The position numbers and the translations under genes are program-made. A model generated the notes under the pieces. That model did no database searches. It was not told the origin of the DNA and worked only from the letters and a program-made list of their open reading frames with translations. This document shows, in pieces, positions 54,072 through 63,818 of a DNA stretch of 64,000 nt (within the stretch, counting starts at the first letter, position 1; every line of letters starts with the position of its first letter). The DNA is from Synechococcus sp. PCC 7335 (GTDB taxonomy: Bacteria > Cyanobacteriota > Cyanobacteriia > Phormidesmidales > Phormidesmidaceae), in the NCBI RefSeq assembly GCF_000155595.1, contig NZ_DS989904.1, forward strand, positions 1,321,536 to 1,385,535, read 5' to 3'.

Positions 54072-55997
54072 ATGTCTTCAGAGGATTTGCCAGAGAACGT
54101 TACCGAAGAACGACTAGGTGATACACCTCTAATTTTGCTTAGCAATCGGTATCGGGTGCTCAATGTACTAGGTGATGGCGGCTTCGGTAAGACTTTTCTG
54201 GTAGAAGATACGCATATGCCGTCAAATCGGCGATGCGTGCTCAAGCAGCTCAAGCCAGTGCACGAGAAGCCTGAAATAGCACAGATGGTGAAGGACCGCT
54301 TTGAAAGAGAGGCGGCGACGCTTGAGCATCTAGGAGAGGCACACGATCAAATTCCGCGGCTGTATGCTTATTTTCAGGAGGGCGGCGAGTTTTACCTGGT
54401 AGAAGAATGGGTAGAGGGCGTGACGCTTACTCAAAAGGTGCAGCGCGAAGGACCGCAGAGTGAGAAGACGGTGCAGGCGGTGGTGGCAAATTTACTGGGT
54501 GCGATCGCCTACATCCACAGCCAAAAGATGGTTCACCGCGATATCAAACCGGACAACATTATTCTTAGAGCTAGAGATGGCAAGCCGGTCCTGATCGACT
54601 TTGGTGCGGTCAAAGAAACTATGAAAACCGTCATCAACAGCGGTGAACAAAGCACGCACTCTATTGTGGTAGGTACTCCTGGCTATATGCCCAGCGAACA
54701 GATGTCGGGTCGCCCCATCTATGCCAGCGACATCTATAGCCTGGGAATGAGCGCTATCTACATGCTCACTGGCAAGATTCCGCAGGAGTTGATGACTAAT
54801 CCACAAACTGGTTCATTGGACTGGAGAGAATATGCACCGACTGTCAGTAACGGATTCGCCAACTTTCTAGACTGTGCTACCCACGTCAGCCCGCAGAGCC
54901 GTTTTGCCACCGTGCAAGATATGCAGTCCGTGCTCAATACGCTGATGATGAGTCAGATGGGTACTGAGATGTCTGCGCCAACTGCTGGGCAGACCACTAG
55001 CGCCTCTCATTCGACTCAAACAGTAGTCTCCTCAGCGCCGTTTGTGCCTACCCCAGCCACGACGCACCCGACTATCTCTGATACTATCGCTGTCTCGCCG
55101 CTTGGCTCTAACACCACTGGTCAACCTGGCTCTATGCCCTATCCAAGTGGCTCCTACCCCAGCGCGCCATACCAAAGTGCCCCTTATCCAGTAACCAATC
55201 AGATGCCCTCGCAGGGGTCTTCCCAATCGTCTTCTCAATGGAAAGGGGCAGTGATTGTTGGCGGAATGGTAGGCTTTAGCATCTTGATAGGGGCGCTGGT
55301 CGTCACCCAGCAGATACCTGGTTTTTCTAATCGAGAGGATGACACTGCTGATACGGTCGTAGAAGCAATAGACGAAACATCTACCCCAGATGAGACATCA
55401 GATGAGACATCTACCCCAGACGAGCCGCCTGCACCTACGCCTGCACCCGTCGCACCTCCCACTGCAGCGCCTACACCTGCTCCTCCGGCTGCGGCTCCGA
55501 ATGCGAACGGTTCTGTCGTTGGACAAACAGGGAGTAAAAATGTACGAGCAGGGGCTGGGACTAACTTTGCAGTTGTTGATACGGTGCAGGTGGGCGATCG
55601 CATCCGAGTTGTGAATCGGACAAATGATGCTGGTGGCTTTCCCTGGTACCAGATTCTGACGCCTTCTGGCGCACAAGGGTGGATTGCTGGACAGCTAATT
55701 CAGATTGATGGTGATGCCGCACCGCCTTCTACTCCGACGCCTCAGCCACCACCTAGTCCGACGCCAACTCCTGTCGATCGAACCAATGCAACCATCGTCA
55801 GTACAGAAGCAGGCAGTAAGAATATTCGCTCTGGGCCAGGAACTAATTATTCAGTTCGGCATATTGCCTATCCAGGCGATCGCATTATCATTCAAACCAG
55901 CTCTACCGACTCAGGTGGCTACACCTGGTACAAAGTCACTTTTCCAAAGTCGGGCGCGGAAGGGTGGATTGCTGCTCAACTAGTCCAGCGAGACTAG
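54072..55997 (+). CDS. Serine/threonine protein kinase with two SH3b domains
   Basis: A 641-residue kinase, active-looking: GDGGFGKT glycine loop, Lys58 (VLKQLKP), HRDIKPDN (Asp157), DFG at 176-178, and activation segment VVGTPGYMPSEQ. A Pro/Ser-rich linker leads to a transmembrane helix at about 392-412 (AVIVGGMVGFSILIGALVV). Outside are a Pro-rich stretch and two bacterial SH3 domains (NVRAGAGTNFAVVDTVQVGD; NIRSGPGTNYSVRHIAYPGD). The ATG at 54072 is chosen because the AGGAG site is 9 bases before it; the ATG at 54063 lies directly against that site. SH3b domains often bind cell-wall peptides, suggesting envelope sensing. Confidence 0.93.
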   Translation: MSSEDLPENVTEERLGDTPLILLSNRYRVLNVLGDGGFGKTFLVEDTHMPSNRRCVLKQLKPVHEKPEIAQMVKDRFEREAATLEHLGEAHDQIPRLYAYFQEGGEFYLVEEWVEGVTLTQKVQREGPQSEKTVQAVVANLLGAIAYIHSQKMVHRDIKPDNIILRARDGKPVLIDFGAVKETMKTVINSGEQSTHSIVVGTPGYMPSEQMSGRPIYASDIYSLGMSAIYMLTGKIPQELMTNPQTGSLDWREYAPTVSNGFANFLDCATHVSPQSRFATVQDMQSVLNTLMMSQMGTEMSAPTAGQTTSASHSTQTVVSSAPFVPTPATTHPTISDTIAVSPLGSNTTGQPGSMPYPSGSYPSAPYQSAPYPVTNQMPSQGSSQSSSQWKGAVIVGGMVGFSILIGALVVTQQIPGFSNREDDTADTVVEAIDETSTPDETSDETSTPDEPPAPTPAPVAPPTAAPTPAPPAAAPNANGSVVGQTGSKNVRAGAGTNFAVVDTVQVGDRIRVVNRTNDAGGFPWYQILTPSGAQGWIAGQLIQIDGDAAPPSTPTPQPPPSPTPTPVDRTNATIVSTEAGSKNIRSGPGTNYSVRHIAYPGDRIIIQTSSTDSGGYTWYKVTFPKSGAEGWIAAQLVQRD

Positions 55998-56064
55998 CAT
56001 AGAGCTAGAGTTCTTGCAGCTAAGATTTTCCATTCTCTCGTCGTGCGATCGCTCGAAGTCTGTC

Positions 56065-56910
56065 ATGCTCTCAAAGTTGTTTCACTTCCTGCCTAACCGC
56101 TATCGTCAGCTACTGATTGCTACGGCTACGGCAGTTGCCATTCCGCTGATCGGACTAGCAGTCTATTTCACCTTTCCACAGCCACCGGAACCGGCTGCTA
56201 CAACACCTTCAGCAGAAACGAGCGCAGAGCCAGAGAGCGCTTCTAAGCTAACAATCACCCCGATTCAGACTGACGCTGAGCCCGTTAGTCCGACGCCCGC
56301 TACAGATAGTGATGCGCTAACAGCTATCGAGAACCCACCGCAGATAGAAGAGTACGCAGCTCAATACGACAACCCGCTAGATACTAAATTCAACCACTTT
56401 CCCTACGACGAAGCCTACGGCGAAGATATTGTATCGATCGGGAAGTTTACCCGAGAGTCTTATGAACGCGAAGAATATCTGCACTACGAAGCCGCCGATG
56501 CCTTTGAAGCGATGAAAGCGGCCGCTGCTGCCGACGCTATCAAGCTTCAGGCAATCTCTGGCTTTCGAACCATTGCTCGCCAGGCGGATCTGTTCGAGGC
56601 ACAAGTGGCCAAGCTCGGTAGCGAAGCCGCCGCCGCCAAACTCAGCGCTCCTCCTGGGCACAGCGAACACCACACGGGCTATGCCGTCGATATTGGCGAT
56701 GTCACTCTGCCCGAGACCGACATTACCTATGAATTTGAGTCCACGCCTGCCTATAGCTGGCTGCTGGCTAACGCTGGGCGCTTTGGCTTTGAGCTGTCTT
56801 TTCCTAGAGACAATCAGCAAGGCGTCAGCTTCGAGCCCTGGCACTGGCGCTATGTCGGTTCTGAGAACGCTCAAAAGGTCTTCTCAGCACAAGATCAATT
56901 TCTACCCTAG
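56065..56910 (+). CDS. D-alanyl-D-alanine carboxypeptidase, VanY/DdcY family (peptidase M15B)
   Basis: Zinc peptidase that trims terminal D-Ala from peptidoglycan stems. From the ATG at 56065 the protein has 281 residues with an N-terminal anchor (YRQLLIATATAVAIPLIGLAVYFTF) and a Pro/Thr/Ser-rich spacer. The M15B motifs are IKLQAISGFRTIARQADLFE, then SAPPGHSEHHTGYAVDIGD with zinc ligands, and the third ligand in SFEPWHWRYVG. A TTG start at 56014 would add 17 residues. It starts 68 bp after the kinase gene on the same strand. Confidence 0.93.
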   Translation: MLSKLFHFLPNRYRQLLIATATAVAIPLIGLAVYFTFPQPPEPAATTPSAETSAEPESASKLTITPIQTDAEPVSPTPATDSDALTAIENPPQIEEYAAQYDNPLDTKFNHFPYDEAYGEDIVSIGKFTRESYEREEYLHYEAADAFEAMKAAAAADAIKLQAISGFRTIARQADLFEAQVAKLGSEAAAAKLSAPPGHSEHHTGYAVDIGDVTLPETDITYEFESTPAYSWLLANAGRFGFELSFPRDNQQGVSFEPWHWRYVGSENAQKVFSAQDQFLP

Positions 56911-56980
56911 ATCCGTAGAATCGGGTTTTGGCTCTGCTTAACCTTAAGTGGTCAAAACCTTGAGTACTCAGAATTTGGCA

Positions 56981-57757
56981 TCACATGCCCATCGTCGCGT
57001 AACCAGAATCTACGTAGATTACCTGTCCGGTAATGCCGCTAGATAGGTCGCTGCATAAGAACGCAGCCGTATTACCAACTTCTATCTGGGTCACAGTTCG
57101 TCGTAGGGGGGCGGTGTCTTCGACGTGATGGATCATATCGAGGATGCCGCCAATAGCTGAGGAGGCTAGCGTTCGGATCGGACCAGCCGAAATGCCATTG
57201 ACCCGAATATTTTGCGGACCAAGATCAGCAGCAAGGTAGCGAACGCTCATCTCTAGCGCGGCTTTGGCTACACCCATGACGTTGTAGTTGGGTACGACGC
57301 GCACGCCGCCTAGATAGGTCAAGGTGACGATGCTGCCGCCTTCTGGCATCAGGTCTTTGGCACCTTGAGCTAGGCGAGTGAGGGAATAGGCGCTAACGCT
57401 AAGGGCCAAGTCAAATCCAGCGCGAGACGTATCGCTAAAAGCTCCGGTGAGATCGTCGCGGTTGGCGAAGGCTAGACAGTGGATCAAGATATCGAAGCTG
57501 CCCCACTTGTCTTTGATAGTGCTAAAAAGTGTGTTGACCTGCTCATCGTCTTGAACGTTGCAAGGAAGAAACAGACTGGGGTTAAGCGGTTCGGTGAGGT
57601 CGCGAACTTTCTTCTCAGCACGGCCTTTTTCATCAGGGAGATAGGTGACGCCAATCTCTGCACCGGCTGCGTGGAGCTGTTGGGCAATTCCCCAAGCAAT
57701 CGAGCGATTGTTGGCGATGCCGGTGACAAGGGCTTTCTTTCCGGTCAGATCTAGCAT
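56981..57757 (-). CDS. fabI: Enoyl-[acyl-carrier-protein] reductase (NADH)
   Basis: Last step of each fatty-acid elongation cycle; 258 residues of the SDR fold. The cofactor motif is KKALVTGIANNRSIAWGIAQQL, the catalytic Tyr and Lys pattern is YNVMGVAKAALE preceded by LTYLGGVRVVP, and AGPIRTLASSAI is the substrate-binding loop. It is at the usual length. Convergent with the carboxypeptidase gene. Confidence 0.97.
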   Translation of the reverse strand: MLDLTGKKALVTGIANNRSIAWGIAQQLHAAGAEIGVTYLPDEKGRAEKKVRDLTEPLNPSLFLPCNVQDDEQVNTLFSTIKDKWGSFDILIHCLAFANRDDLTGAFSDTSRAGFDLALSVSAYSLTRLAQGAKDLMPEGGSIVTLTYLGGVRVVPNYNVMGVAKAALEMSVRYLAADLGPQNIRVNGISAGPIRTLASSAIGGILDMIHHVEDTAPLRRTVTQIEVGNTAAFLCSDLSSGITGQVIYVDSGYATMGM

Positions 57758-57913
57758 GACTCTTTATCTAATACTTATGTTGAATGCGCTTTAGGAGCAT
57801 ACTGAAAAAAGGGGCTCACCCGATAGAGGCTGGCCATATCGTTACTGCTTCGCTGCTCTGTGTATGACAGCTCCTAAGTTTCGATTTGACGGCTCTAACT
57901 GCTCTAGTACGCT

Positions 57914-60829
57914 TTACTTTGCCTCCATCCAGTTCTTTCCAGCCTGCGCTTCTACCTTCAAAGGGACCGCCAAAGAAACCGCATCTTCCATGGTCTGCTC
58001 AATTTTTGGCTGCAATTCTTCCCATTCATCCGGTGGTACTTCGAAGATTAGCTCGTCATGCACCTGCAATAGCATGTTTGCCTGATAGCCCTTGAGCAGC
58101 TCGTGCAAACGAATCATTGCGACCTTGATAATATCGGCACTAGAACCCTGGATAGGCGCATTAGCGGCGGCTCTAAGTAAGCCAGCATCATAGCCGTTCG
58201 TCCGCAAGCTGCTTAGATCAATTTTCGTAGGGTCTGTTCCTTTGAGAGCTTGCAAGCTACGGGTCGTGAAGTTGAAATACCGGCGGCGTCCAGCAATGGT
58301 TTTGACGTATCCGTATGCGATCGCCTCTCGCTGCATCTGTTGCAGATACTCGAACACATTTGGATAGCGCTGGTTAAATCGATCAATAAACGTCTTCGCA
58401 TCTAGTCGATGAATATCCATCTCACGCGCGAAGCGAGCCGCGCCCATGCCATAGATCACACCGAAGTTGATGACTTTCGCCATACGTCGTTCCTCGACGG
58501 TGATCTCGTCTTTGTCTTTGTCAAATAGCAGTGTCGCCGTTAGCCTATGAACGTCTTCATCCTCTCTGTAGGTCTTGATCAAGATCGGCTCTTCGCTCAG
58601 ATGCGCTAGGATTCGCAGCTCAATCTGAGAATAGTCTGCTGCAACTAGCTGCCACCCCTCTTTCGGTAAAAAAGCCTGACGAATCTGGCGACTAAAGGCC
58701 GTGCGCGTTGGGATATTTTGTAAGTTGGGATTAGAAGAAGACAGCCGACCTGTAGTAGTGATAGCCTGATTGAAATCGGTATGTACGCGGCCCGTGTTTG
58801 GTCTAATCAAAGCTGGTAAGGCATCTACATAGGTCGACTTTAGCTTCGATAGCGTGCGATATTCCACCACGCTATCGACAACGGGATGATCGCCTTGGAG
58901 CTTTTCCAAGGTTGCTGCGTCAGTCGAGTAGCCAGTTTTGTTCTTACGAGATTTGCGCTTATCGAGTCCGAGCTTTTCAAAAAATAGTTCGCTAAGCTGC
59001 TTGGGCGAGCCGAGATTAAACTCTTCTCCGGCTGCGTCATAGGCCGCTTTCTCGATACCTGCTAAGTCGCTTTCTAATTGTTTAGAAAATTGGTTTAGAT
59101 ACGCTTTGTCGATTCGGATGCCAGTGGCTTCCATCTTGGCTAGAACAGGTTCGACCGGCAACTCTACCTCTGTATAGAGCGTTGCCAGATCAGGAACTTC
59201 TTGAAGATCGGCTTTTAGTAAGGGTACTAGTCGATAGGTCGTATGAACGTCGCTGCCGCAGTATTGGGCGACTTCTGCGATCGCAACTTCCCCAATCGTC
59301 TTTCCTTTTGGAACCAAATCCGTATAGCTAACCGTTGTCAGCTCTAGATATCTCAGGGCTAGGTCCGACAGGTTATGACTATTTTCAGGATTGAGCACAT
59401 AGCTAGCGAGCATTGGATCGAACACCACGCCCGTTAGTGACACGCCTGCTCGCCGTAGCACCAAGCGATCATACTTCGCATTCTGAAATACCTTTGGATA
59501 CTGCTGATCTTCTAATATTGGCTTGAGCGCACTCAGCACAGTCTCCATGCTGAGCTGCTCTCCTGCCGTATGCCCTACCGGAATGTAGGCCAGAGCCGTC
59601 GGCCCCTCTCCCCAGCAGCAGCCGATGCCGACTAGATCAGCTTCTAGCGGATCAATTGAATTTGTCTCCGTATCCCAGGCCACTGGCTGCTTAGTATCAG
59701 TGTGAGCCTTCAGCGTTTTAGCCAACTTTTTCAACTGCTCATCGGTTGTCACCACCATCGGCTGAATAGATACGGAATCTAGTCCCATACTGGTAACAGC
59801 GTCTGTCTCTTCTGCGCTAAAGAACGCTAAATCTGGATCTTCAAAATCATCTGGAAAATCGCTTGGAACCGGAGCCGCCTTCGGTCTTGGCTGATAGTCA
59901 GACTCACCGCCAAAAGACGCCTGTAACTTACTCAATCGGTTGACAAAATGTTGAAGCTCCAATTGCTTCAGGGCCGGAATCACATCTTCAGGATTGAATC
60001 CCTCTAGCTTGCAGGTTTCCAGATCTGTTTCTAGAGGTACGTCCGTCTTGATCTTTGCTAGCTGCTTCGATTGGGCGGCATCTTCTTTACCTGTTTCCAA
60101 CCGCTTCTTCACTGCCCCTTTCAGCTCGTCAATCGAAGCGTAGATCGTTTCCAAATCGCCGTAGGTGTCTAGAAGCTTGACCGCCGTTTTCTTCCCGATA
60201 CCCTTGACCCCCGGAATGTTATCTGAGGTATCACCACAGAGCGCCTTATAGTCAACGACCTGAGAGGGCAATATGGAGAGCTTTTCGAGGACTTCAGCGT
60301 TGCCATACTCTTTAGTCGTGCTGGTCTTGCTGCCAAAGGTGGTGCTTAGATACATCACCTTGATTGCCTCTTCAGGATCGATTAGCTGAAAAAGGTCTTG
60401 GTCCCCACTTAAGATCTTGACGCGGTAGCCCTTTCCCTTCGCCCGCACCGCTAACGTACCGATCATATCGTCGGCCTCGTAGCCAGGCAGGGAAAAGATA
60501 GGGAGCTGAAAGGCACTTAATAGCGCTTTTAGGTTCTCAACATCTTCAGTAAATTCCTCTGGAGTTTCAGCGCGCCCAGCCTTATAAGTGTCTGTGATTT
60601 CGTGTCGAAACGTTGGTTCTGACAGGTCAAAGGTGATGGCTGCGTAGTCTGGCTTTTGCGCTTCGAGGTTGTCCATTAAGGACTTCAAAAAGCCAAAACA
60701 GACACTCGTCGGAATCCCGGTAGAGGTTCTAAGGCCCCCATCGCGACTACGGGCAAATGCGTAGTAAGAGCGAAAGGCCAGCGAATGCCCATCTACGAGC
60801 ATGATTAAAGGCTTATCAGAAGAACTCAA
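57914..60829 (-). CDS. polA: DNA polymerase I
   Basis: A 971-residue, three-domain enzyme for gap filling and Okazaki fragment processing. The 5'-3' exonuclease domain is at about 1-300 (LMLVDGHSLAFRSYYAF, GYEADDMIGTLA). The proofreading domain is at about 370-550, with the metal-binding pair kept in AWDTETNSIDP and a later Asp in FQNAKYDRLVLR. The polymerase domain has AADYSQIELRILAHLS and the fingers motif RRMAKVINFGVIYGMG, then QVHDELIFEVP. All three activities look intact. Confidence 0.97.
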   Translation of the reverse strand: MSSSDKPLIMLVDGHSLAFRSYYAFARSRDGGLRTSTGIPTSVCFGFLKSLMDNLEAQKPDYAAITFDLSEPTFRHEITDTYKAGRAETPEEFTEDVENLKALLSAFQLPIFSLPGYEADDMIGTLAVRAKGKGYRVKILSGDQDLFQLIDPEEAIKVMYLSTTFGSKTSTTKEYGNAEVLEKLSILPSQVVDYKALCGDTSDNIPGVKGIGKKTAVKLLDTYGDLETIYASIDELKGAVKKRLETGKEDAAQSKQLAKIKTDVPLETDLETCKLEGFNPEDVIPALKQLELQHFVNRLSKLQASFGGESDYQPRPKAAPVPSDFPDDFEDPDLAFFSAEETDAVTSMGLDSVSIQPMVVTTDEQLKKLAKTLKAHTDTKQPVAWDTETNSIDPLEADLVGIGCCWGEGPTALAYIPVGHTAGEQLSMETVLSALKPILEDQQYPKVFQNAKYDRLVLRRAGVSLTGVVFDPMLASYVLNPENSHNLSDLALRYLELTTVSYTDLVPKGKTIGEVAIAEVAQYCGSDVHTTYRLVPLLKADLQEVPDLATLYTEVELPVEPVLAKMEATGIRIDKAYLNQFSKQLESDLAGIEKAAYDAAGEEFNLGSPKQLSELFFEKLGLDKRKSRKNKTGYSTDAATLEKLQGDHPVVDSVVEYRTLSKLKSTYVDALPALIRPNTGRVHTDFNQAITTTGRLSSSNPNLQNIPTRTAFSRQIRQAFLPKEGWQLVAADYSQIELRILAHLSEEPILIKTYREDEDVHRLTATLLFDKDKDEITVEERRMAKVINFGVIYGMGAARFAREMDIHRLDAKTFIDRFNQRYPNVFEYLQQMQREAIAYGYVKTIAGRRRYFNFTTRSLQALKGTDPTKIDLSSLRTNGYDAGLLRAAANAPIQGSSADIIKVAMIRLHELLKGYQANMLLQVHDELIFEVPPDEWEELQPKIEQTMEDAVSLAVPLKVEAQAGKNWMEAK

Positions 60830-61432
60830 AGCAACATCAGAAGAGCGACCCGTTTATTATCAGTCTTTATTTCATTCCTGTGTTAACAAAACTGCGTCAA
60901 TAAAAAAGCACTTAGAGTGCTCTAAGTGCTTTTGATCGATTTCTAGTTGATGTTCTCTTAAGGAAGAGGAAGCTCGACTGCGTACTCCCATACGACAGTG
61001 CGGACAAGAAAACTCTGGGATTAGCGGTAGCTGACCAGATAATCAGACTAAGCTAATCGGACTAAAGTAAGAGACCTTGTTATGCTCCGAGAGATAGTGT
61101 ATCAACAATTACCGTTTTTCTGGTAACAAATCTTCATCGTTTTGAATAAGCGCTGGTGGCTTTACAAGCTGGGTGCATTCGGTTTGGTTCGAGACATCGT
61201 CCTAGAACTCTCTGGTTCAGGCTGTTTCAGCGGGTTATCAGCTTTGTGATGTGGTGATAGAACGCTTTGTAGTCGTGATTGAATAACAGTGATCGCTGAC
61301 ATACGCTAGGTAAGGAATGACGAATGTAGAATGGTCAAAGACTAGTCAAACATGCGAAGGAAGATCTAAATCAAACCTTATTCCCAATATCTCTGCCAAT
61401 ATAGATAAGGTTTATTAAACGGCTTTAGAGCT
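60830..61432. other. Gene-free interval upstream of polA and rnz, with an orphan terminator
   Basis: About 600 bp between two divergent genes. Apart from the hairpin at 60901-60933 and the presumed promoters there is no secure gene. A minus-strand frame contains one CPHC pair but no full zinc ribbon. An undescribed short RNA running leftwards is a possibility because the hairpin fits a minus-strand terminator. Confidence 0.4.
60901..60933 (-). terminator. Rho-independent terminator upstream of polA
   Basis: AAAAGCACTTAGAG (60904-60917) pairs perfectly with CTCTAAGTGCTTTT (60920-60933). Read on the minus strand, a run of six T residues follows. No annotated minus-strand gene lies upstream of it in this interval. 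Confidence 0.7.
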
Positions 61433-62395
61433 TTGCAGATTACTTTTTTAGGAACCAGCTCAGGGGTCCCAACCCGGTCTCGTAACGTATCTAGTGTCGC
61501 CTTGCGTCTGCCGCAAAGAGCAGAGGTCTGGCTATTCGACTGTGGGGAAAGTACCCAGCATCAGTTTCTAAGGAGCGATTTTAAGTCCAGTCAAATTCGC
61601 CGAATCTTTGTTACTCATATGCATGGTGACCATATCTTTGGGTTGCCAGGTCTACTTGCGAGCTGCGGTATGGCGGGTACTGGGCAACAGCAAATCGACA
61701 TTTACGGTCCACCTGATCTAGGTAAGTACTTAGAGTCCTGCCGCCGCTATTCCAAAACACAATCTTCCTACCCTATCAAGGTTCACATCACTGAACCTGG
61801 TACTGTCTATGAAGACGAGGACTACAAAGTCATTTGTCAAAAGTTAAAGCATCGCATCCCGGCCCACGGTTATCGGGTCGAAGAAAAAGACCGTATAGGC
61901 CACTTTGATGTGAGGCGAGCAGCTACGCTAGGCATTCCGCCTGGTCCCCTCTACGGCAAGCTCAAACGCGGCGAAGTGATCACGCTCGCTGACGGTCGCA
62001 AGGTAAATGGCGTAGACCTTTGCGGTCCCACTATTCTGGGACGTAAATTTGCTTACTGTACCGATACGGTTTTCTGTGAGAGCGCTATTGAGCTAGCAAG
62101 TCAAGTAGACGTTTTAGTTCACGAAGCGACCTTTGCTCATCAAGATGCCGAACTAGCCTACCAGCGTATGCACTCTACCTCTACTATGGCAGCACAGGTC
62201 GCTTTAGCTGCCCAGGTAAAGCAGCTAATCATGACTCACTTTAGTCCTCGATATGCTCCTGGGAATGCCATAGAGCTTGATGACTTGCTTGCAGAGGCTA
62301 AGGCAATCTTCCCAAATACGCTAATGGCCAAAGACTTTCTCATCTATGACATTGTGCGACAAGGTAAGAAAGTCCAAGAAAAAGTAGCTGTTTAG
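61433..62395 (+). CDS. rnz: Ribonuclease Z (tRNA 3' endonuclease)
   Basis: Processes tRNA 3' ends. A 320-residue metallo-beta-lactamase fold protein beginning QITFLGTSSGVPT. The zinc motif is VTHMHGDHIFGLPGLL, with further ligands in YCTDTVF, EATFAHQD and MTHFSPRY. The start is TTG at 61433, as no ATG lies near this conserved N-terminus. Family length is normal. Confidence 0.95.
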   Translation: MQITFLGTSSGVPTRSRNVSSVALRLPQRAEVWLFDCGESTQHQFLRSDFKSSQIRRIFVTHMHGDHIFGLPGLLASCGMAGTGQQQIDIYGPPDLGKYLESCRRYSKTQSSYPIKVHITEPGTVYEDEDYKVICQKLKHRIPAHGYRVEEKDRIGHFDVRRAATLGIPPGPLYGKLKRGEVITLADGRKVNGVDLCGPTILGRKFAYCTDTVFCESAIELASQVDVLVHEATFAHQDAELAYQRMHSTSTMAAQVALAAQVKQLIMTHFSPRYAPGNAIELDDLLAEAKAIFPNTLMAKDFLIYDIVRQGKKVQEKVAV

Positions 62396-62546
62396 CCATT
62401 CTGCTCGGATACGTGATGCTGGATATCACTGCAAGGTCTAGGACTACACTACCTGGTGTCTCCTCTTAGCACGCGAATATTCCTAAATTGTCAGTCAGTT
62501 TAGCCACCTGCTAGTCAGTTTGAACATTCGTCGGTTTGAACATTAG

Positions 62547-62981
62547 TCAGTCAGTTTGAACGCTATGCCCTTTAGACACCATACGCTGCTTAATCTGATT
62601 GAGTCGAGCCTGGCTATCAATTGGTAGCCGCGGCTGGGGAACTTCCTCATTGGGCCAATCGGCTAGATCATGGCATGGACAGGTGAACGGATTGATAACG
62701 ACTTCTGGTGTTGGAACGAGCATGCTGCAGCGGGCGCAGCTAGCCATTTCCCATCCTGGGGAAAGCAGTTCGGCAATACTTTGATCGGTTCCTTTTAGGT
62801 AGCAATCTGTGCCTTCTTGATTCAGAATCTTTGTCCAGCAGTCTTCGAACTCGCTACTGAAGTGATCGCCTTGAAGGACTGTCTTTGGCTTACAAACGAT
62901 CTGATCATCAGCAGTGACAACCGGCTTACCTAGCTGTAACCAATAGGCCAAATATCTTTTGACTTGGAGTGGGGAGGCCAT
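62547..62981 (-). CDS. Conserved cyanobacterial hypothetical protein
   Basis: A 144-residue soluble protein. Conserved-looking segments are LQVKRYLAYWLQLGKPVV, QGDHFSSEFEDCWTKIL, DCYLKGTDQSIAELLSPGWE and a Cys cluster (CARCSML; CPCHDLADWPNEEVPQP). The two C-x-x-C or C-x-C elements may bind a metal. The 3' end is in a run of short TTTGAAC repeats. Function unknown. Confidence 0.8.
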   Translation of the reverse strand: MASPLQVKRYLAYWLQLGKPVVTADDQIVCKPKTVLQGDHFSSEFEDCWTKILNQEGTDCYLKGTDQSIAELLSPGWEMASCARCSMLVPTPEVVINPFTCPCHDLADWPNEEVPQPRLPIDSQARLNQIKQRMVSKGHSVQTD

Positions 62982-63130
62982 TAATTCGTCGATAAGGAAT
63001 AGTAACTGACTGAGAAAAGCTGATGTAAAAAGAGGGCTAACAGTGCGTAGATTCTAGCTTTAGTATCTACACAGCTTTCGTTTTCGCTCAAAATAATTAA
63101 GAATTTACTAAGTCACTTTGTTTGTTGCCG

Positions 63131-63703
63131 CTACTTCTGGTGAGCAGGCCCCTCCACAGGGGTGCCTAGCTGTTTGAGGTTGATGGCATAGCCACTTGTC
63201 ACTAGATAGACCTCAGTAGAAAACTGAGCGATCACACGATTGAGATTACCTAGGCGATCGCGAAACCTCCTTCCCAGCTCGTAGGCAGGCACTATTCCCC
63301 ACCCGGTTTCTTCTGCTACTAAAATCACCTCTGAGTCCGTCTGTTTCAACGCCTCTATCAGCGCTATCTGCGACTTTTCCCAGCTAGCATCATCTTGTTC
63401 GATGAGATTGGCTAGCCAAGTGCCCAACGAATCTACAAGCAAGCAAGATTGAGGGTTAAGGCGATCACTAGATAAGATTGCCTCTGCTAATGCAATTGGT
63501 ACCTCTTGCGTTTGCCATGATATGGGACGGCGGGTGCGGTGTTGATCTATGCGCGATCGCCACTCTGTATCGTTCAATGTCGTTTTGGCCGTTGCGATAT
63601 ACACCACTTGCCGATTGTTGCGTGCGGCATCTCGAGCGGCGAGTTGCTCGGCCCATTCGCTTTTCCCAGAGCGACTAGGACCGGTGATCAGTGTAATAGA
63701 CAT
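63131..63703 (-). CDS. cobU: Adenosylcobinamide kinase / guanylyltransferase
   Basis: Phosphorylates adenosylcobinamide and adds GMP in cobalamin assembly or salvage; 190 residues from the ATG at 63703. The P-loop is ITGPSRSGKSEWAE, then the segments VVYIATAK and DSLGTWLANLI. The catalytic region RIDQHRTRRPISWQTQE contains the His of the guanylyl intermediate. EETGWGIVPAYELGRRFRDRLGNLN is a family motif. A longer frame begins at TTG 63745. It shares the cobalamin theme with metH, but there is no physical link. Confidence 0.94.
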   Translation of the reverse strand: MSITLITGPSRSGKSEWAEQLAARDAARNNRQVVYIATAKTTLNDTEWRSRIDQHRTRRPISWQTQEVPIALAEAILSSDRLNPQSCLLVDSLGTWLANLIEQDDASWEKSQIALIEALKQTDSEVILVAEETGWGIVPAYELGRRFRDRLGNLNRVIAQFSTEVYLVTSGYAINLKQLGTPVEGPAHQK

Positions 63704-63818
63704 TCTGTGAATATTAGGGGATATTTGAGAGAGATATATCCCCAACCCATGCTAAAGTAAAAGACTGTAGTTATGCAGTTACGTCCTTAGTAGGAAAGCT
63801 GCAATTGGAGGTTTTCGC

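Noticed and set aside
56910..56981. GGTTTTG/CAAAACC pairing between the carboxypeptidase and fabI genes
   Set aside because: The 7-bp stem with a long loop is too weak to call a terminator.
60871..61030. Minus-strand frame with a CPHC pair upstream of polA
   Set aside because: Only one Cys pair, no start codon before the pair, and it runs through the terminator hairpin.
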